A model generated the notes under the pieces. It was not told where the DNA came from. It did not search any database and saw only the letters and a list, made by a program, of their open reading frames with translations. The position numbers were made by a program, and so were the translations under genes. Below, in pieces: positions 1 through 11,600 of a DNA stretch of 64,000 bases (positions within the stretch are counted from its first letter, which is position 1; each line of letters begins with the position of its first letter). The stretch is taken from positions 26,003-90,002 of the forward strand of contig NW_026516360.1 of assembly GCF_025602895.1 (NCBI RefSeq), written 5' to 3'. Origin of the DNA: Polychytrium aggregatum. Taxonomy: Eukaryota > Chytridiomycota > Chytridiomycetes > Polychytriales.

Positions 1-54
1 CCAGGATGAGCCCGATATTGAGCACCAGGTTGGAGCATGCAGATGAAGTCGCCT

Positions 55-115
55 GACGGAGCAGGATGGAGCAGGATGGAGCAGGATGGAGCAGGTTAGA
101 GCAGGTTAGAGTATC
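55..115. repeat. 10-bp tandem repeat
   Basis: Consecutive near-identical 10-bp units of the form GGATGGAGCA, degenerating to GGTTAGAGCA at the right end. It is non-coding as far as can be seen. Confidence 0.8.
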
Positions 116-477
116 CAGATTAAAAGTTCGGATCCCGCATATCGAACGGCAACGCAGACCATCCCGGGGTCGACGAGCGGGGATGTGTCAGCAGCCGGGC
201 CCCTGGCCAGCAAGACAATGTCGCTCGGTACTGTGACCCGCAAGGCCAAATCGGCGGTTCTGTTGCCAAGCGCCACCGGGTTGCTGGCCAGCCACAGGAG
301 CTGCTGCGGCCTTGTCTGTGGGTCGCACGGCTGTGTGTGTGCCGTCGGCGCGTCGCTGCGCACACACGCACTGCGAGGGTGCACAGCGCACCGCCACCGA
401 CAGCGCCGCGTGGGGGGACACAGACCCGGCAACGCTGTGGCCCGTCGCACAGACGCGGCGCGCCTTGCGCCTTGCCT

Positions 478-672
478 GTGTGCTCTTGCCTGTTTGCTCT
501 CTTGCCTGTTTGCTCTCTTGCCTGTTTGCTCTCTTGCCTGTTTGCTCTCTTGCCTGTTTGCTCTCGCTGCTGTCTCGCTGTCGTCTCGCTGTCGTCTCGC
601 TGTCGTCTCGCTGTCGTCTCGCTGTCGTCTCGCTGTCGTCTCGCTGTCGTCTCGCTGTCGTCTCGCTGGCGC
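478..672. repeat. Two abutting minisatellites, 16-bp then 11-bp units
   Basis: About five copies of a 16-bp unit (TTGCCTGTTTGCTCTC) run directly into about nine copies of an 11-bp unit (TCTCGCTGTCG). The long open frames across this block on both strands are products of the repeat. It lies about 100 bp upstream of the first gene. Confidence 0.85.
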
Positions 673-768
673 TTTCCCCTTTGGTCCCACCACCCAAACC
701 ATCAATCCGCATCCAAGACACCACACCACATCCACGACATCATACCACATCCACGACATCAATCCGCA

Positions 769-2510
769 ATGGCATCCCGTCCTGACCAATACCGATCCAA
801 CTCATTCTTGTCGCTGCTGACCACCGTCGACACCGACGAGGCCGAGGCCGCCGTATGTCCGCCGTTCGCACGATGTTCCATCGGCCAGCAATATGGCGAG
901 CCCGCCGCACTTTGCTCCAGGGCCATACCACCCCTGCAATCCTGCCCATATCGCTGGGCTGCATTCCCGACCAGTGTGTCGATCCTGCACCAGGCCGCTG
1001 CGCCAATGCACATGCATTCATTTTCCCATCTAATCCTCTTCTCAAACACCCTGCTTGGCCGCTAGTACCTCAGGTAACAGCCATCGCCCACTCCTCATCC
1101 CAGACTCGGCCCGACGACTCTGCACATCGGATGATCCTCTGTCTGTTGCTCTTCCCTATCATCTACGCACCTGTTGGTGGCGGTGGCAGTCGAAGCAACT
1201 CGATCCAGAGTGCAAGTCTGTTGCAAGCTTCCCTAAACCCCACCCGTCGATCTCCCCCCGCCTCCCACTTCCCGGCAGCAATGTCGAAAGCGGTGCCAGG
1301 GTCTACATGACCCAGTCCGAAGCCATCCACTCTCTGGCAAACCGGATCCTACATTCGCAAATGTACCAGATTGTATATCTGGTGATGGGCATCATCTCGG
1401 TCGTTTGTGTGGTCCTGGTAAGCCATCTGCCTCCACATCGTTGTTCCTCTCGTTTCCCGGGGCTGACTGGATCCGCCTGGGCTTGAACTGATCCGAACTC
1501 TCTTCCCGCATCTGAAACCATTTTTGCCCCAACGAAACTGCGCTGGATAACAAATGTCCGCTGCCCAGTCGATTGTCGAGCGATGGTAGGGACCATTGTT
1601 GTAGCTGCGCCGATCAATGTGTCGCCGAGACCGGTTACCCTGCTCGGCCCCCATAATGATCCGTCCGGCTTGCCGAATGGCCCACTTGCGCCTCATCTCA
1701 CCCATCCCGCCACTATCATCCACGACCATGACAGCCCGTCAGGTTGGTTCTACGTTCTCGAGGCCATCGTGAACCTGGTCATGATTGTCGAGGTCGCCAT
1801 TCGATTCTATGCACTCGGAAAGGTATGTTCGGTTCAGCTTGGTCCTCGCTATGCGATTTGAGCGATTCTCTATCCACCGGGCCGGACACACCCGATTCCC
1901 CATTGTCGCCTTGACAGCCGGATCTCGGCACTCAACGCCATTACCCCACCCGTTTCTCAGATGTACTGGAGCTCGCTCTGGAATGTCCTCGACATCTGCA
2001 TCGTGGTGCTCTGTGTCATCACCCTGGGCTATCTGACTTTTGGCGAGTGTTCCAAGAGCCGCTCGCGCGAAGCTGTGGCCGATACCCTCCTGCTGGTGAT
2101 CCGCAACGGCATGCAATTCGCTCGTTTGTTCCTAATGTGGTCCAAGTAAGTCCCGGTGGCCACATGCCCGTTTCGTTTTGCCAGTGAGATCCGGCACAGG
2201 TGCCTCGAAATCTTCGGATGGCTATCACATGCACCTATCCCCGATAGTGGATCGGACTCCTCACACGCACTGCTTGTTTCGCCGTTTTCACGCACTTTCC
2301 CTCCCCTTCCATGAATCCATTTCCTACACACTCACAAACCCAATATCGCACCGCCGATGACGAAGAAACCGCCGCAACATCATCAACCGCCCAGCAACCG
2401 TCAACTTTGAAGCAGTCCGCGGCGAGTCCGTGGACTATATGCGACCGGAGCTCACCCTGCCCACAAACAACGGCGTCTTGTACGAGGAGGAGCGGGACGA
2501 CTACTTTTGA
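769..2510 (+). CDS. Four-helix voltage-sensor-like (ion-transport domain) membrane protein
   Basis: Spliced gene. Exon 1 is 769-852 (starts MASRPDQYRS, donor GTATGT). A later exon ends at about 1416 and carries a first membrane helix (QIVYLVMGIISVVCVVL). Another ends at 1822 (FYVLEAIVNLVMIVEVAIRF), followed by exon 1961-2145 (LWNVLDICIVVLCVITLGYL plus a weakly basic fourth helix) and last exon 2366-2510, which ends in an acidic tail EEERDDYF. The 1822/1961 and 2145/2366 junctions keep phase; the 852-to-1307 and 1416-to-1743 junctions are not resolved. The order of four helices with an FYVLE second helix matches small fungal ion-transport-domain proteins that lack a pore module. The fourth helix has few arginines, so voltage sensing is uncertain. 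A poly(A)-like AATAAA sits just after the stop. Confidence 0.7.
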
Positions 2511-2798
2511 GCAATAACTGAGGAATAAAAAAACACAATGCTAATGGAAAATATCGAAGCGAATAGAGCAAGATACCCTGGCCTTGTGGATATAAGCAAC
2601 TACTATAAAATTATCGCTGAGGCAAGAACCTCTCAGGTAATGTCGACCATAGGCTCAGGGTACGTCCGCGATGCCAGCTGAGATTGGATCGGTGGAACTG
2701 GCGGACTGGCAGGCTGCCCACATGATCTTGGTCGGCGAAGTGGGTTGCGGTGGACTCACTCTCTGGGCACTGAGGCGGCACACCTCGATCACAGCAGC

Positions 2799-5700
2799 TC
2801 AGTGGGTGAACTTGAAGAACGACTGGAGTATGGCCAGTGGGTTTGAAGAAATATCGGATTGGTTGTTTGTTGGTTCAAGCGACCGTGTCAGCTGGACATC
2901 GGGGCCGTCGGGACTGGTGGGCTGCAAGAGCGGAGGCGTCAGTTGGGAACAGGATGCGACAATTGGAGGAGCGTAACTCACCTGGATGATGACAGGTGAC
3001 TGATGAAACGATGTGGTCCACAAGATTATGGTACCGGACAAGGTGACAGCACGCTCAGTCCAGCTGCCGAAGAGAGCGTGAGGAACTTGGAGGATATGGT
3101 TTCGATGGCGGATCCACCTTGGAGCACCTTCGACTTTGAGCCACACTCGTGGGTCCGAGATTGTTGGCGCGGCAGAGAACGAGCGTGCGGAGTGGTTGGT
3201 GCGAACAAACCCGTCGTCGCGATGTGTCCACACAATGTCGTTCTTGGTGTCGTCGCGGGAGAGTATCGAGCTGCCATCGCGCGAGAATGACACTGAGCGG
3301 ACCGGGCTGGAATGTCCGGTGAGTGTTTGCTTCAAGCGGCCCGAGGTGGCATCCCACACCCTGACGGTGTTGTCACTGGAGCCTGAGGCGATCCACTTGC
3401 CATTGGAGGACACCACCACAGCATTGATCCACTTTCCGTGCCCGTCAGTATCGTGCTGAACCTGTTCGGCTGTGATATCCCACACCTTGATGGTCTTGTC
3501 GAATGAAGTGGATGCGATCCACTTGCTATCTGGCGAGAACGCCAAGTGATTTACAGGTCCGATGTGTCCCTCGAGAACATACCTTACCTCCCTTGTGGCA
3601 ACATCCCACATCATGACGGAGTTGTCCCGAGAGCCCGAGACGATCCATTTACTGTCTGGCGAAACAGCGACGCCGAAGACAGAGGCTTTGTGTCCTTCGA
3701 GGGTGTGCTTCACCTGGCCTGTTGTGGAATCCCACATCTTGACGGTCCTGTCGCCCGAGCCCGAGACAATCCACTTGCCATCGGGCGTGATCGCCACACC
3801 GTTCACCCAGCTTGTGTGTCCTTTGAGCGTGCGCTTCAGCTGGCCAGTGGCAACGTCCCACACCTTGATCGTCTTGTCTGACGATCCCGAGACAATCCAC
3901 TTGTCATCGGGTGAGATTGCCAATGAAGTCAGATGATTGCTGGAGGCTTGGAGAGTGCGCTTCAGCTGGCCGCTGACAACATCCCAGAGTATAACCGTTC
4001 TGTCTGCAGCACACGAGGCGAGCCACTGGCCGTCGGATGAAAAGGAGACAGCAGTCATGTCATCGGTATGTCCCAGAAGGGTGTGCTTCAGCCGGCCCGT
4101 TGCGGCATCCCATAGCTTGGTAGTCCTGTCGTTTGAACCAGAGGCAATCAGTCTGCCATCGGGCGAGATCGCCACAGCGTTCACTGAGTGGATGTGTCCC
4201 GTGAGAGTGTGTTTCACCTGGCCCGTCATGGCATCCCACACCTTGATGGTGTTGTCACTCGAGCCTGAGACGATCCATTTCCCATCGGAGGAGATTGCAA
4301 CCGTGTGGATCGAATATTCATGACCTGTGAGTGTCATCTCGCACGGATCCCAGGTGGGTGCTGGGCCAGCCGTGACCAGGAACGGGATCTTGTCCTCGAG
4401 TTGGGTGGCATATGTCTTGTAGATCGCCGTCTCCTTCGGTGTGAATGCAAACCCCGAATTGTACACCTGTGGTGCACTCTTGATGATCGGATCGGCAAAC
4501 TCGCGGATGAATCGATACGTGTCCTTGACCAGTTCCTTCGTGGTGTCGTTGACGATGGTGCTGGGTGCCTTGGTGATCACTCCTCGGAGCACAGCCAGTT
4601 GCTCGATGATCGGCTCGACCACATGTGTGAGCGACCCACACTCGAGCCAGAAGAACACATGCGTCTTGACGAGCCGAGTGAGCACCGCTGCCACATCAAC
4701 CATCTCGGTCAACTGCCACACCGGACTCGACTCGGCCTCTCCGTCCACACACCACACAAAGTGTGTGATCCAGTGGGCGACGCTGTATCGCAGCGACGGT
4801 GTGATCTTGGCTGCGACCCTGTCCTCGAGGTCAGCGATCTTGTCGTGAAAGTCGTAGATCTCGCAGATGTTGATCACTGGCTCGTGCGAGAGGATCACGC
4901 CGAGACATCCCTTGGCAAACACCGTGTGGAACGAGGTCGACACATGCCACGGATAGCCAGTTGATGCGTCGCCGAGGAGATAGTCCGCCACCGACTTGTG
5001 GTTGAACTTGACCTCGGTGTTGGTGGACTGGCTGCCTCGGGGACCCAGTCCATTGGCGCCAGGATCGAGGACCAGACTGAGGCTCTTGAGACACTCGCGA
5101 ACGACGCCGATCTCGAGTCCAAACACATCGGCGATGATCTGCGGGGTCAGGATCGACTGGGCCGTGGCGATTGCCGACACCACCGTGACCAGCTCGGCCG
5201 GGTGGCTCGACTGCGAGTGGATCTTGGCGAATGTCTTGTGGTACAGCTGACCGACATCGGCGGCGCTGTCGTTGATGTCCTTGATCGTGGCGAGTGTCAC
5301 TGGGCCGTCCATGGCTGCTGCATCGACGGTGTTGAGGATCAGGTTGATCCACACGAATGTCTTGGACTGGTCCAGCAGGATGGCGACTGCCTCGGTGCGG
5401 TCCGAGTCAGTGAGAGTGTCATACACTCGCAGTCGGTGGCGGATGAACACCTCGAGGTCACGGATGTTCTCCTCGCTCGAGGGTTCGATTGTCTTGGTCG
5501 GGACTCCATCGAATGCTGCCTTGATGTCGTCCTCGGGTCGGGATGTCAGCAGCAGCTTGAGCCACGGACGGGTCCTGTTCAGTTCGACGAAGCGCCAGGC
5601 AAGCAGACTGAGCAGCTGGTCGCGCGGAGAGCACTCGTCGAGTGCATCCACCAGGACCATCACCGATCCCTTGGGTCTGTATTCGCCGATGGCTTCGAGT

Positions 5701-7624
5701 GGATCGGCAATCACGGCCTTGAACAGATCGGGGATGCTCATCTTGTCGAGACTGTCCTTGGAGTGGCCGGCGTCGAGCAACTTGCGGCCAATCGGCGAGT
5801 GCCACTTGCACAGACCGTATGCGATGGTGTTCAGCACCACTCGTGGATCGCTCTTGCGGGTGTCGTTGTACTTGAGGAACAGCGCCGACACCAGTTGATT
5901 GCTGGCTGTGAGGATGTTGGCGATCTGGGCAGCAGCGACGGACTTGCCGACACCGGCAACGGCATTGACCCACAGGACAGTGTCGGAGGTATCCTGGTTG
6001 ACCCAGTCAGTTGTTTGGTCGAACAGCCACTGGCGAGTGCCCTCGACATACAGATCCTCGAGTGCTTGTCTGTCGGAAGTGGAATCGATGGGATCGAGGA
6101 GGAGTCGCAAGGCATGGTCCTGGTCGGCGGTGAGAACGACACTGTCGCCTTGGTGATACGTTGCTCCTTGGTCCTCAGCCGTCTTGATCTTGACAATCAT
6201 GCTACGAATGCTCGGGACAAGCCTGAAACGGAAGGGGGGGGAGCAAATAAATAGGTGAGACTATATCGATGGTTGCAGTTTTGTCGATGAGCAACGTCCT
6301 GTCGGAAGGAAATTGTTGGATGGCAGCAAACTGCCCTCACCCCTTGAGTGCCTTGGTATCAGCAGCATCGAGAGCCTGGAGCTTCATCAACTCCTTGAAT
6401 GTCTGCTGGACGGTCATTGGTTGATTATCGAAGAGTGGACTGTGCTTATGAATCGGTGAGTACCGGGGAAAGTCGCTCGTGGATGGAAAGTATTTGATGA
6501 ACGCCTTTCTGCCGTCGCTCGTCAACACAGTCGACCACATGAACACAGGTTGGACGATGACGGGGTGGTCGGAGGCGGCGGTGTCCTTCATCCGCTTGAG
6601 GGCATGCTGGATCTGCGAGTGAGTGAGTGAGTGAGTGAGTGAGTGAGTGAGTGAGTGAATGAGTGTGTGAGTGAGTGAGTGAGTGTGTGAGTGAGTGAGT
6701 GAGTGAGTGATACGGTCACTGACCAGCCCCGATTCTGCCATGCCTCCAAGACCAACATCACCTCGTTACCCCGAGCAGCTGATTGTCGGGTCTGTTGTGG
6801 GCCTCGAACGTGCGCTTCAGTCCCTCCTCCGAGAGAATCACCACAATCACACTCGACCGATACAGCCCGTTGATGAAACCTTGTTCCCAGTCCATCCCGT
6901 TGCAGAGACACTGGCTGTCGAGATACGGATGGAGCGCCTGGTGGCCGTGCGGCGTCGCTGCGAGTGTCCCGTGCAGTGACGATGCATTGACGGCGTCGCT
7001 GTCGACCCGGTAGCTGTGGACACTCGGTCGTCAGTCGATGGCGGTGCTCCGATGGCGTGGACCAAGTTTGCTCCGATGTCAAGTGGGCCCGATGTCAAGT
7101 GCGGCGACATTGCCCACCTGATGAACACATCGTGGTCGCCGTAATCCAGCTGGCACCTCCACTCGCCGGCCGGAGCGACGGGAGTATAGTCCTGTGAGCT
7201 CATCGTCTGGACTGGTGGCTTGATGGCGGCTTTGGGAGCAGGAATGACAGGCTGGGCAGCGGCGACGGGTTTGGCGGATCCATGGTCGGCCTGTGCCTTC
7301 AGGAGTCTCTTGATCCCGCCAACCTTCATCCCCAGGTCCTTCATATCGCTCTCCTTGAGGGCAAGGAGCTGAGCAAACCACAATCAGCACACGGCGCAGT
7401 CATGGACTCGCCATATCCGCAGCGTTGCCATATCCGCAGCGTCGCCATATCCGCAGCGTCGCCATATCCGCAGCGTCGCCATATCCGCAGCGTCGCCATA
7501 TCCGCAACAACAGCATATCCGCAGCGTCACCCACCAGGTCGACGGTGTTGCATTCGTTGTCGAGAAAGACGCTCTTGTATCCGGCCAGATCGGCCTTCCC
7601 GAGGAACTCGTCAAAGGCATCCAT
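2799..7624 (-). CDS. SAM-TIR-NACHT-WD40 NLR-like protein, copy A
   Basis: Five exons read right to left: 7535-7624, 7118-7368, 6770-7013, 6341-6612, 2799-6222. All donors and acceptors are GT-AG and phases add up to 1,426 aa. A SAM domain (residues 1-60) spans the first junction (NTVDL joined to LLALKESDMKDLG). The TIR domain (about 105-225) contains DVFISYRVDSDAV created by splicing and DWEQGF, whose Glu157 sits where NAD-cleaving TIRs have their catalytic Glu (family knowledge). The NACHT domain has Walker A GVGKS (Lys379) and Walker B LVDALDE (478-482). Nine WD40 repeats of about 42 residues start near residue 914, followed by a 130-residue tail. This is a STAND receptor layout: WD40 as sensor, NACHT as oligomerising switch, TIR as effector. 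The SAM start (ATG 7624) was chosen because it begins the domain; an in-frame ATG at 7786 is possible. Function in immunity or nonself recognition is inferred. Confidence 0.85.
6617..6710. repeat. GAGT tetranucleotide tract in intron 3
   Basis: Run of GAGT/GTGT units lying in the intron (6613-6769) that interrupts the TIR-coding part of copy A. It abuts the acceptor, so it supplies most of the intron's 3' end. The copy B tract is 36 bp longer. Confidence 0.9.
7411..7529. repeat. 17-bp tandem repeat in intron 1
   Basis: Seven copies, some degenerate, of CCATATCCGCAGCGTCG inside the intron (7369-7534) that splits the SAM domain of copy A. Copy B has six copies and its intron is 17 bp shorter. 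Confidence 0.9.
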
Positions 7625-8329
7625 TCTGCAGCCGCGGATGCTGAGCGAGTCGCGAGTCGGTGCGGCTTTGCCTGGTCTGCTGAGGGAGATGGGCCTGCAG
7701 AGGTCGCCTGGATGATGGAAGGAGAGGCAATGATGTGATGTGGTGGCTGGGTGTCTCCCTTGCCGACTTGGTTTCCTGTCCACCATCCGGCTCGATCCGG
7801 TGTGGCTCGAGTCAATATAACGTCGTGTGATTGGCCCGCTTCTCCAGTCAGTGAATGGTTGTCAATCCGCTTCATGGGAACACGGCGGTGATATTGTTCG
7901 GTGAGCAGCGTTGACCGCAGGCTCACCGCATATTAATCGATCCCTGACGCAATGCAGTAACCGGTTCTTTGGATAGTCCTCCATCTCAGGGCGATTCCTC
8001 TTTGGAAGGGGGAGCTGCGAGAAGTTCTGTATGCGTGAAAGAAAACGTCTACAGTCACTGTCCTCCATTCTCTGTACTATTCGGGCCGACCAGGCCTTGA
8101 TAGCTTCTCCTTGAAATAGAAACCACGACTTGAGTCGTCTGTCAAGGAACTCAGAGAGCTGGAGGTATAGACTTATCGGAAATGTGAATGCTGAACCCAA
8201 TTCACACCAACATTCACCCCATGGTCAAGGACAACAGGGGAGGGTTATTGGTAGAGAAAGACTATATTGGCAAGTTCAACTGGCGCAAGGAGGTTCACGG
8301 AAGGGATGTGTAACTATGAGGTTGTTGTG

Positions 8330-8560
8330 ACTGGTTGGGCGTAGCCGTTGGCCTGCGCATCTGCTTTTCGATACCAGGATCTGGCTGTTTTGTTACCCTT
8401 AAAGATACCCTTGCCGTCGCGGTAGCAGATGCCGGGTTGTCTTGACCATGGGTATCCCTGATTGGCCAACTTGGTATACCACTGAACATCATTGGCGTAG
8501 ACCTGGGTGACGCCATTGCCTTCATCGTCGCAGTTGGCGCGGCTGAAACTGAACGCGGAT
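8330..8560 (-). pseudogene. Decayed Sel1-repeat fragment
   Basis: Minus-strand translation gives weakened Sel1 units, for example DVQWYTKLANQGYPWSRQ, then GICYRDGKGIFKG and SWYRKADAQANG. The spacing fits about one and a half 36-residue repeats, with no start and no complete open frame. It lies just downstream of the kinase-Sel1 gene on the same strand and is probably a relic of a Sel1 paralog. The rest of 7824-8634 shows no gene. Confidence 0.6.
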
Positions 8561-8634
8561 ATTTCCTGTTTGGGCCGTTCGCTCGACTATGTCAAACGAT
8601 TTGATACAGCGCCGATGGTATCGTTGGGGGTCGC

Positions 8635-11600
8635 TTACGAGATTTCCAAGGCGGATTTTGAAGGTTGACTCATATTCCACAGAATTGCAATCAAAAGAAT
8701 AACAGATGGGATCATCCAGAAGCGAAACTCAAAATCGTGCTTGGTCTCGATAAACTTGTTTATACGTCCAGTAATCGAATTTGCATATTGATTACGAATA
8801 TCAAGCCATTCTTGGCTTGCAGAATGTCCCTGACTTGCAGACTTGGTGATCCATTCAACAGCCAGTGCATCGTCCTGGGCGACACCACTACCGTAGGAGT
8901 AGCATCTTCCGAGGTTGAACTGACCATTGCAATTGCCCTGATGGGCGGCCTTGTTGTACCACTCGACAGCCTTGGTGTAGTCCTGGGCAACACCCTTGCC
9001 GTGCTGGTAGCAGAAGCCGAGCTTGAACTGAGAATCTGCATTCCCCTGGTTGGCGGCCTTGTTGTACCACTCGGCTGCCTTGGTGTAGTCCTGGGCGACA
9101 CCGTTGCCTTTGTAGTAGCAGACGCCGAGGCCGAACTGGGCGTTTGCATTCCCCTGACCGGCGGCCTTAGTATACCATTCGACAGCCTTGGCATTGTCTT
9201 GGTCAACACCTTGGCCATTCTCATAGCAGACGCCGAGATTGAACTGGGCACCTGCGTATCCTTGATTGGCGGCTTTGGTGAACCACTCGAATGCCTTGGA
9301 AAAGTCCTGGGCAACACCATTGCCTTTGTAGTAGCAGACGCCGAGGTTGTTCTGCGCATCTACATTCCCCTGATTGGCCGACTTGGTGTACCACTCCACA
9401 GCCCTGTCATAGTCTCGGGTGACTCCTTGGCCGTTGGAGCAGCCGACGCCAACTGCGTTTTGACCACAGGAGTTGCCTTTCTCGGCCGATTTGGTGAACC
9501 ACTCTAGTGCCTTGGTATCGTCCCGGTCGACACCATATCCCTCGGCATAACATTTCGCGAGAAGGAACTGGCTCATTGCATGTCCTTGATCGGCGAGCTC
9601 TTGAAACAGACACGCGGCGGCTTGGCGGTCATCGACTGTTCCAAAGCCACCGACCATGAATCGTGCAACCAAATGCTTGCAAAGCCAATCGTGCTGCGAT
9701 CCAAATTGACAGAGTTCAAATAGTCGAACTGCCGCTGGTTTCGATGACGCGATCAGGGTGGTGAGTCGAACTGAGTACTCTCCGAGTTCAAAATCGGGTG
9801 TGCGACTCTCGATAAGCCATTGGTTCGCCTTTATCTCATCACGGCGAGTTCCGCGGCCGAGGTAGCAACACCAGCCCATCATGAACGTGGCAATGGGTTT
9901 CATGATGGCGTCAGTCGACTTGTCGTGGACCAGTTGCCAGTAGGCGAATGCCTCGGTGTCACTCTTTGTGATGCCGATGCCGGCGAAATGCAGCCAGGCG
10001 AGCTCGAAAGCGGCTTCGGCGTCGCCCTTATCGGCGGCGATCTGATACAACTCGGCGGCAGCTGTCCAGGCTGGATCGTTAACTGGCTTCTCTTCGGAGA
10101 TCTTGCGTGCAGCCGTGGTATGAGCTTTGGTATCACCTCGCTGGATGCCCATGATCACTGCCCGTGGGAGGACAAACTCGGTGCCGAGTCTCTGGGCCAA
10201 GGCCGGGGGCACCAGTGAGGCGTTGGCAGAGTACCCAGAGGAGCGCGAGCCTGAGCGGTCCGTGCTCAAACCCCGCATCTGCCGGGAGAAGTCGGAGAGA
10301 GTGCGGGGGCTGCCGATTGGGGGTTGAGGCGTTGTGACATCCTTGAATGCAGCGAGAATCGACACGATGTCCCCAAAGGTGGGACGCATGGCGGGGTCTT
10401 GGTGCCAGCAGGCTTCGATGAGCGACCAGATGTGATCAGGGATGTCATCCAGCCGATTGGGTTGCTTCTGCTGGATGATCCGTGACAAAATTTGAGCGGC
10501 TTCCAATTCCCGACCATTTGAGGCTACCCAGACGGGCTTAGCATTATTCAGGACTTCGTACAGGGTGATGGCGAATGCATAGACATCAGTCTTCATCGTG
10601 GTGCCAGTTGGATTCTCTTCGTCGAGCATCTCGGGAGCCATGTAACCCTCGCTGCCTCCAGTGGAGCCGCCATTGCGATTGGGGTTCATCGAGGCCGAGG
10701 TGTGCTTGGTTCTGGACAAGCCAAAGTCAGTGACGATGGCCTGGAAGGATTTGTCCAGGAGGACGTTCGCTGCCTTGAGGTCGCCGTGGATGATTCTTCT
10801 GGCGTGGAGGTAGGACATGCCGGAAGCGACCTCGTACATGAGGCGGAGGCGATCGTCGAGCGAGCGTGGGTTATTGGCGACATAGTCACGGAGTGTGCCG
10901 TTTGGCATGAACGGCGAGACCATGAAAGGACGCTCGGTGGTATCGCATGCACCGTGGAGCGGAAGGACGTTGGAGTGGCTCAGCTTGTACCAGACTTCGA
11001 TTTCACGGCGAAACTGAGCAATCTCAGTCTCGTGGTAGCTGGTCAGGAGTTGCTTGACGGCAACATCCGAGCCATAGTAGGTTGCGGTGAACACCTCGCC
11101 AAAGCCGCCGCGGGCGATCGGTTCAAGGGAGCGGTTCGTGATGGAGCCGGCGGGGATGCGCCATAGCTCGTGTTTCATGGAGCGAGAGACCGAGGACTGG
11201 TTCTGCAGCATGTGGAGGAGCGGAGCGACAGCCTTTTCGACAACTCGTTGGGTGACGTCGCCTTCCTGAAGGAGGTTCTGGATGGCGTCGGTGGCTTGGC
11301 GGATTTTCCACTCCTGCTGGTTCAGACGAATGTCCACTTGGTCCAAGACGGCGGTATTGTTCTGCTGGAGGAGGGTGGTGATTTGGGCGATGAGGGCCTG
11401 GTTCTGGGCGTCGTCGTGCTGGACAGCCTGGCGGAGGTCAGCTTCGTTGAGCATGTCGTTGCTGTTGATGTTGAGGGCCAGCTTCACACCCTGCCAGAGG
11501 ACACTGAGCTCTCGACAGAACTGCTCGATTCGGCGGCGGATCTTGTTGGCCCTGAAGACCCGCTCGACCCTGTGGAAGGCCTGGACCTCGTTGGTGTAGT

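Larger units (their letters stand above)
2671..7823. repeat. Segmental duplication, copy A
   Basis: Directly repeated with 24122-29577. Similarity starts at ATGCCAGCTGAGATTGG (2671) and ends at GTCAATATAACGT (7823). Most of the segment is near identical to copy B. Differences: the WD40-coding part, a 15-bp insertion near the left end of copy B (around 24190), one 17-bp unit in intron 1, and the length of a GAGT tract in intron 3. No flanking target-site duplication or terminal repeat was seen. Confidence 0.9.

Noticed and set aside
106-1065. Several overlapping ORFs over 106-1065 on both strands
   Set aside because: They derive from the 16-bp and 11-bp minisatellites and have no motif content.
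6764-6769. Frameshift in the TIR domain near the GAGT tract
   Set aside because: The frame break coincides with a GTAACG donor, and the frame resumes at a CAG acceptor beyond the tract (IQHALKRMKD), so it is an intron.
7411-7529. CRISPR-like look of regularly spaced 17-bp repeats
   Set aside because: Units are head-to-tail with no spacers, in a eukaryotic intron. It is a minisatellite.
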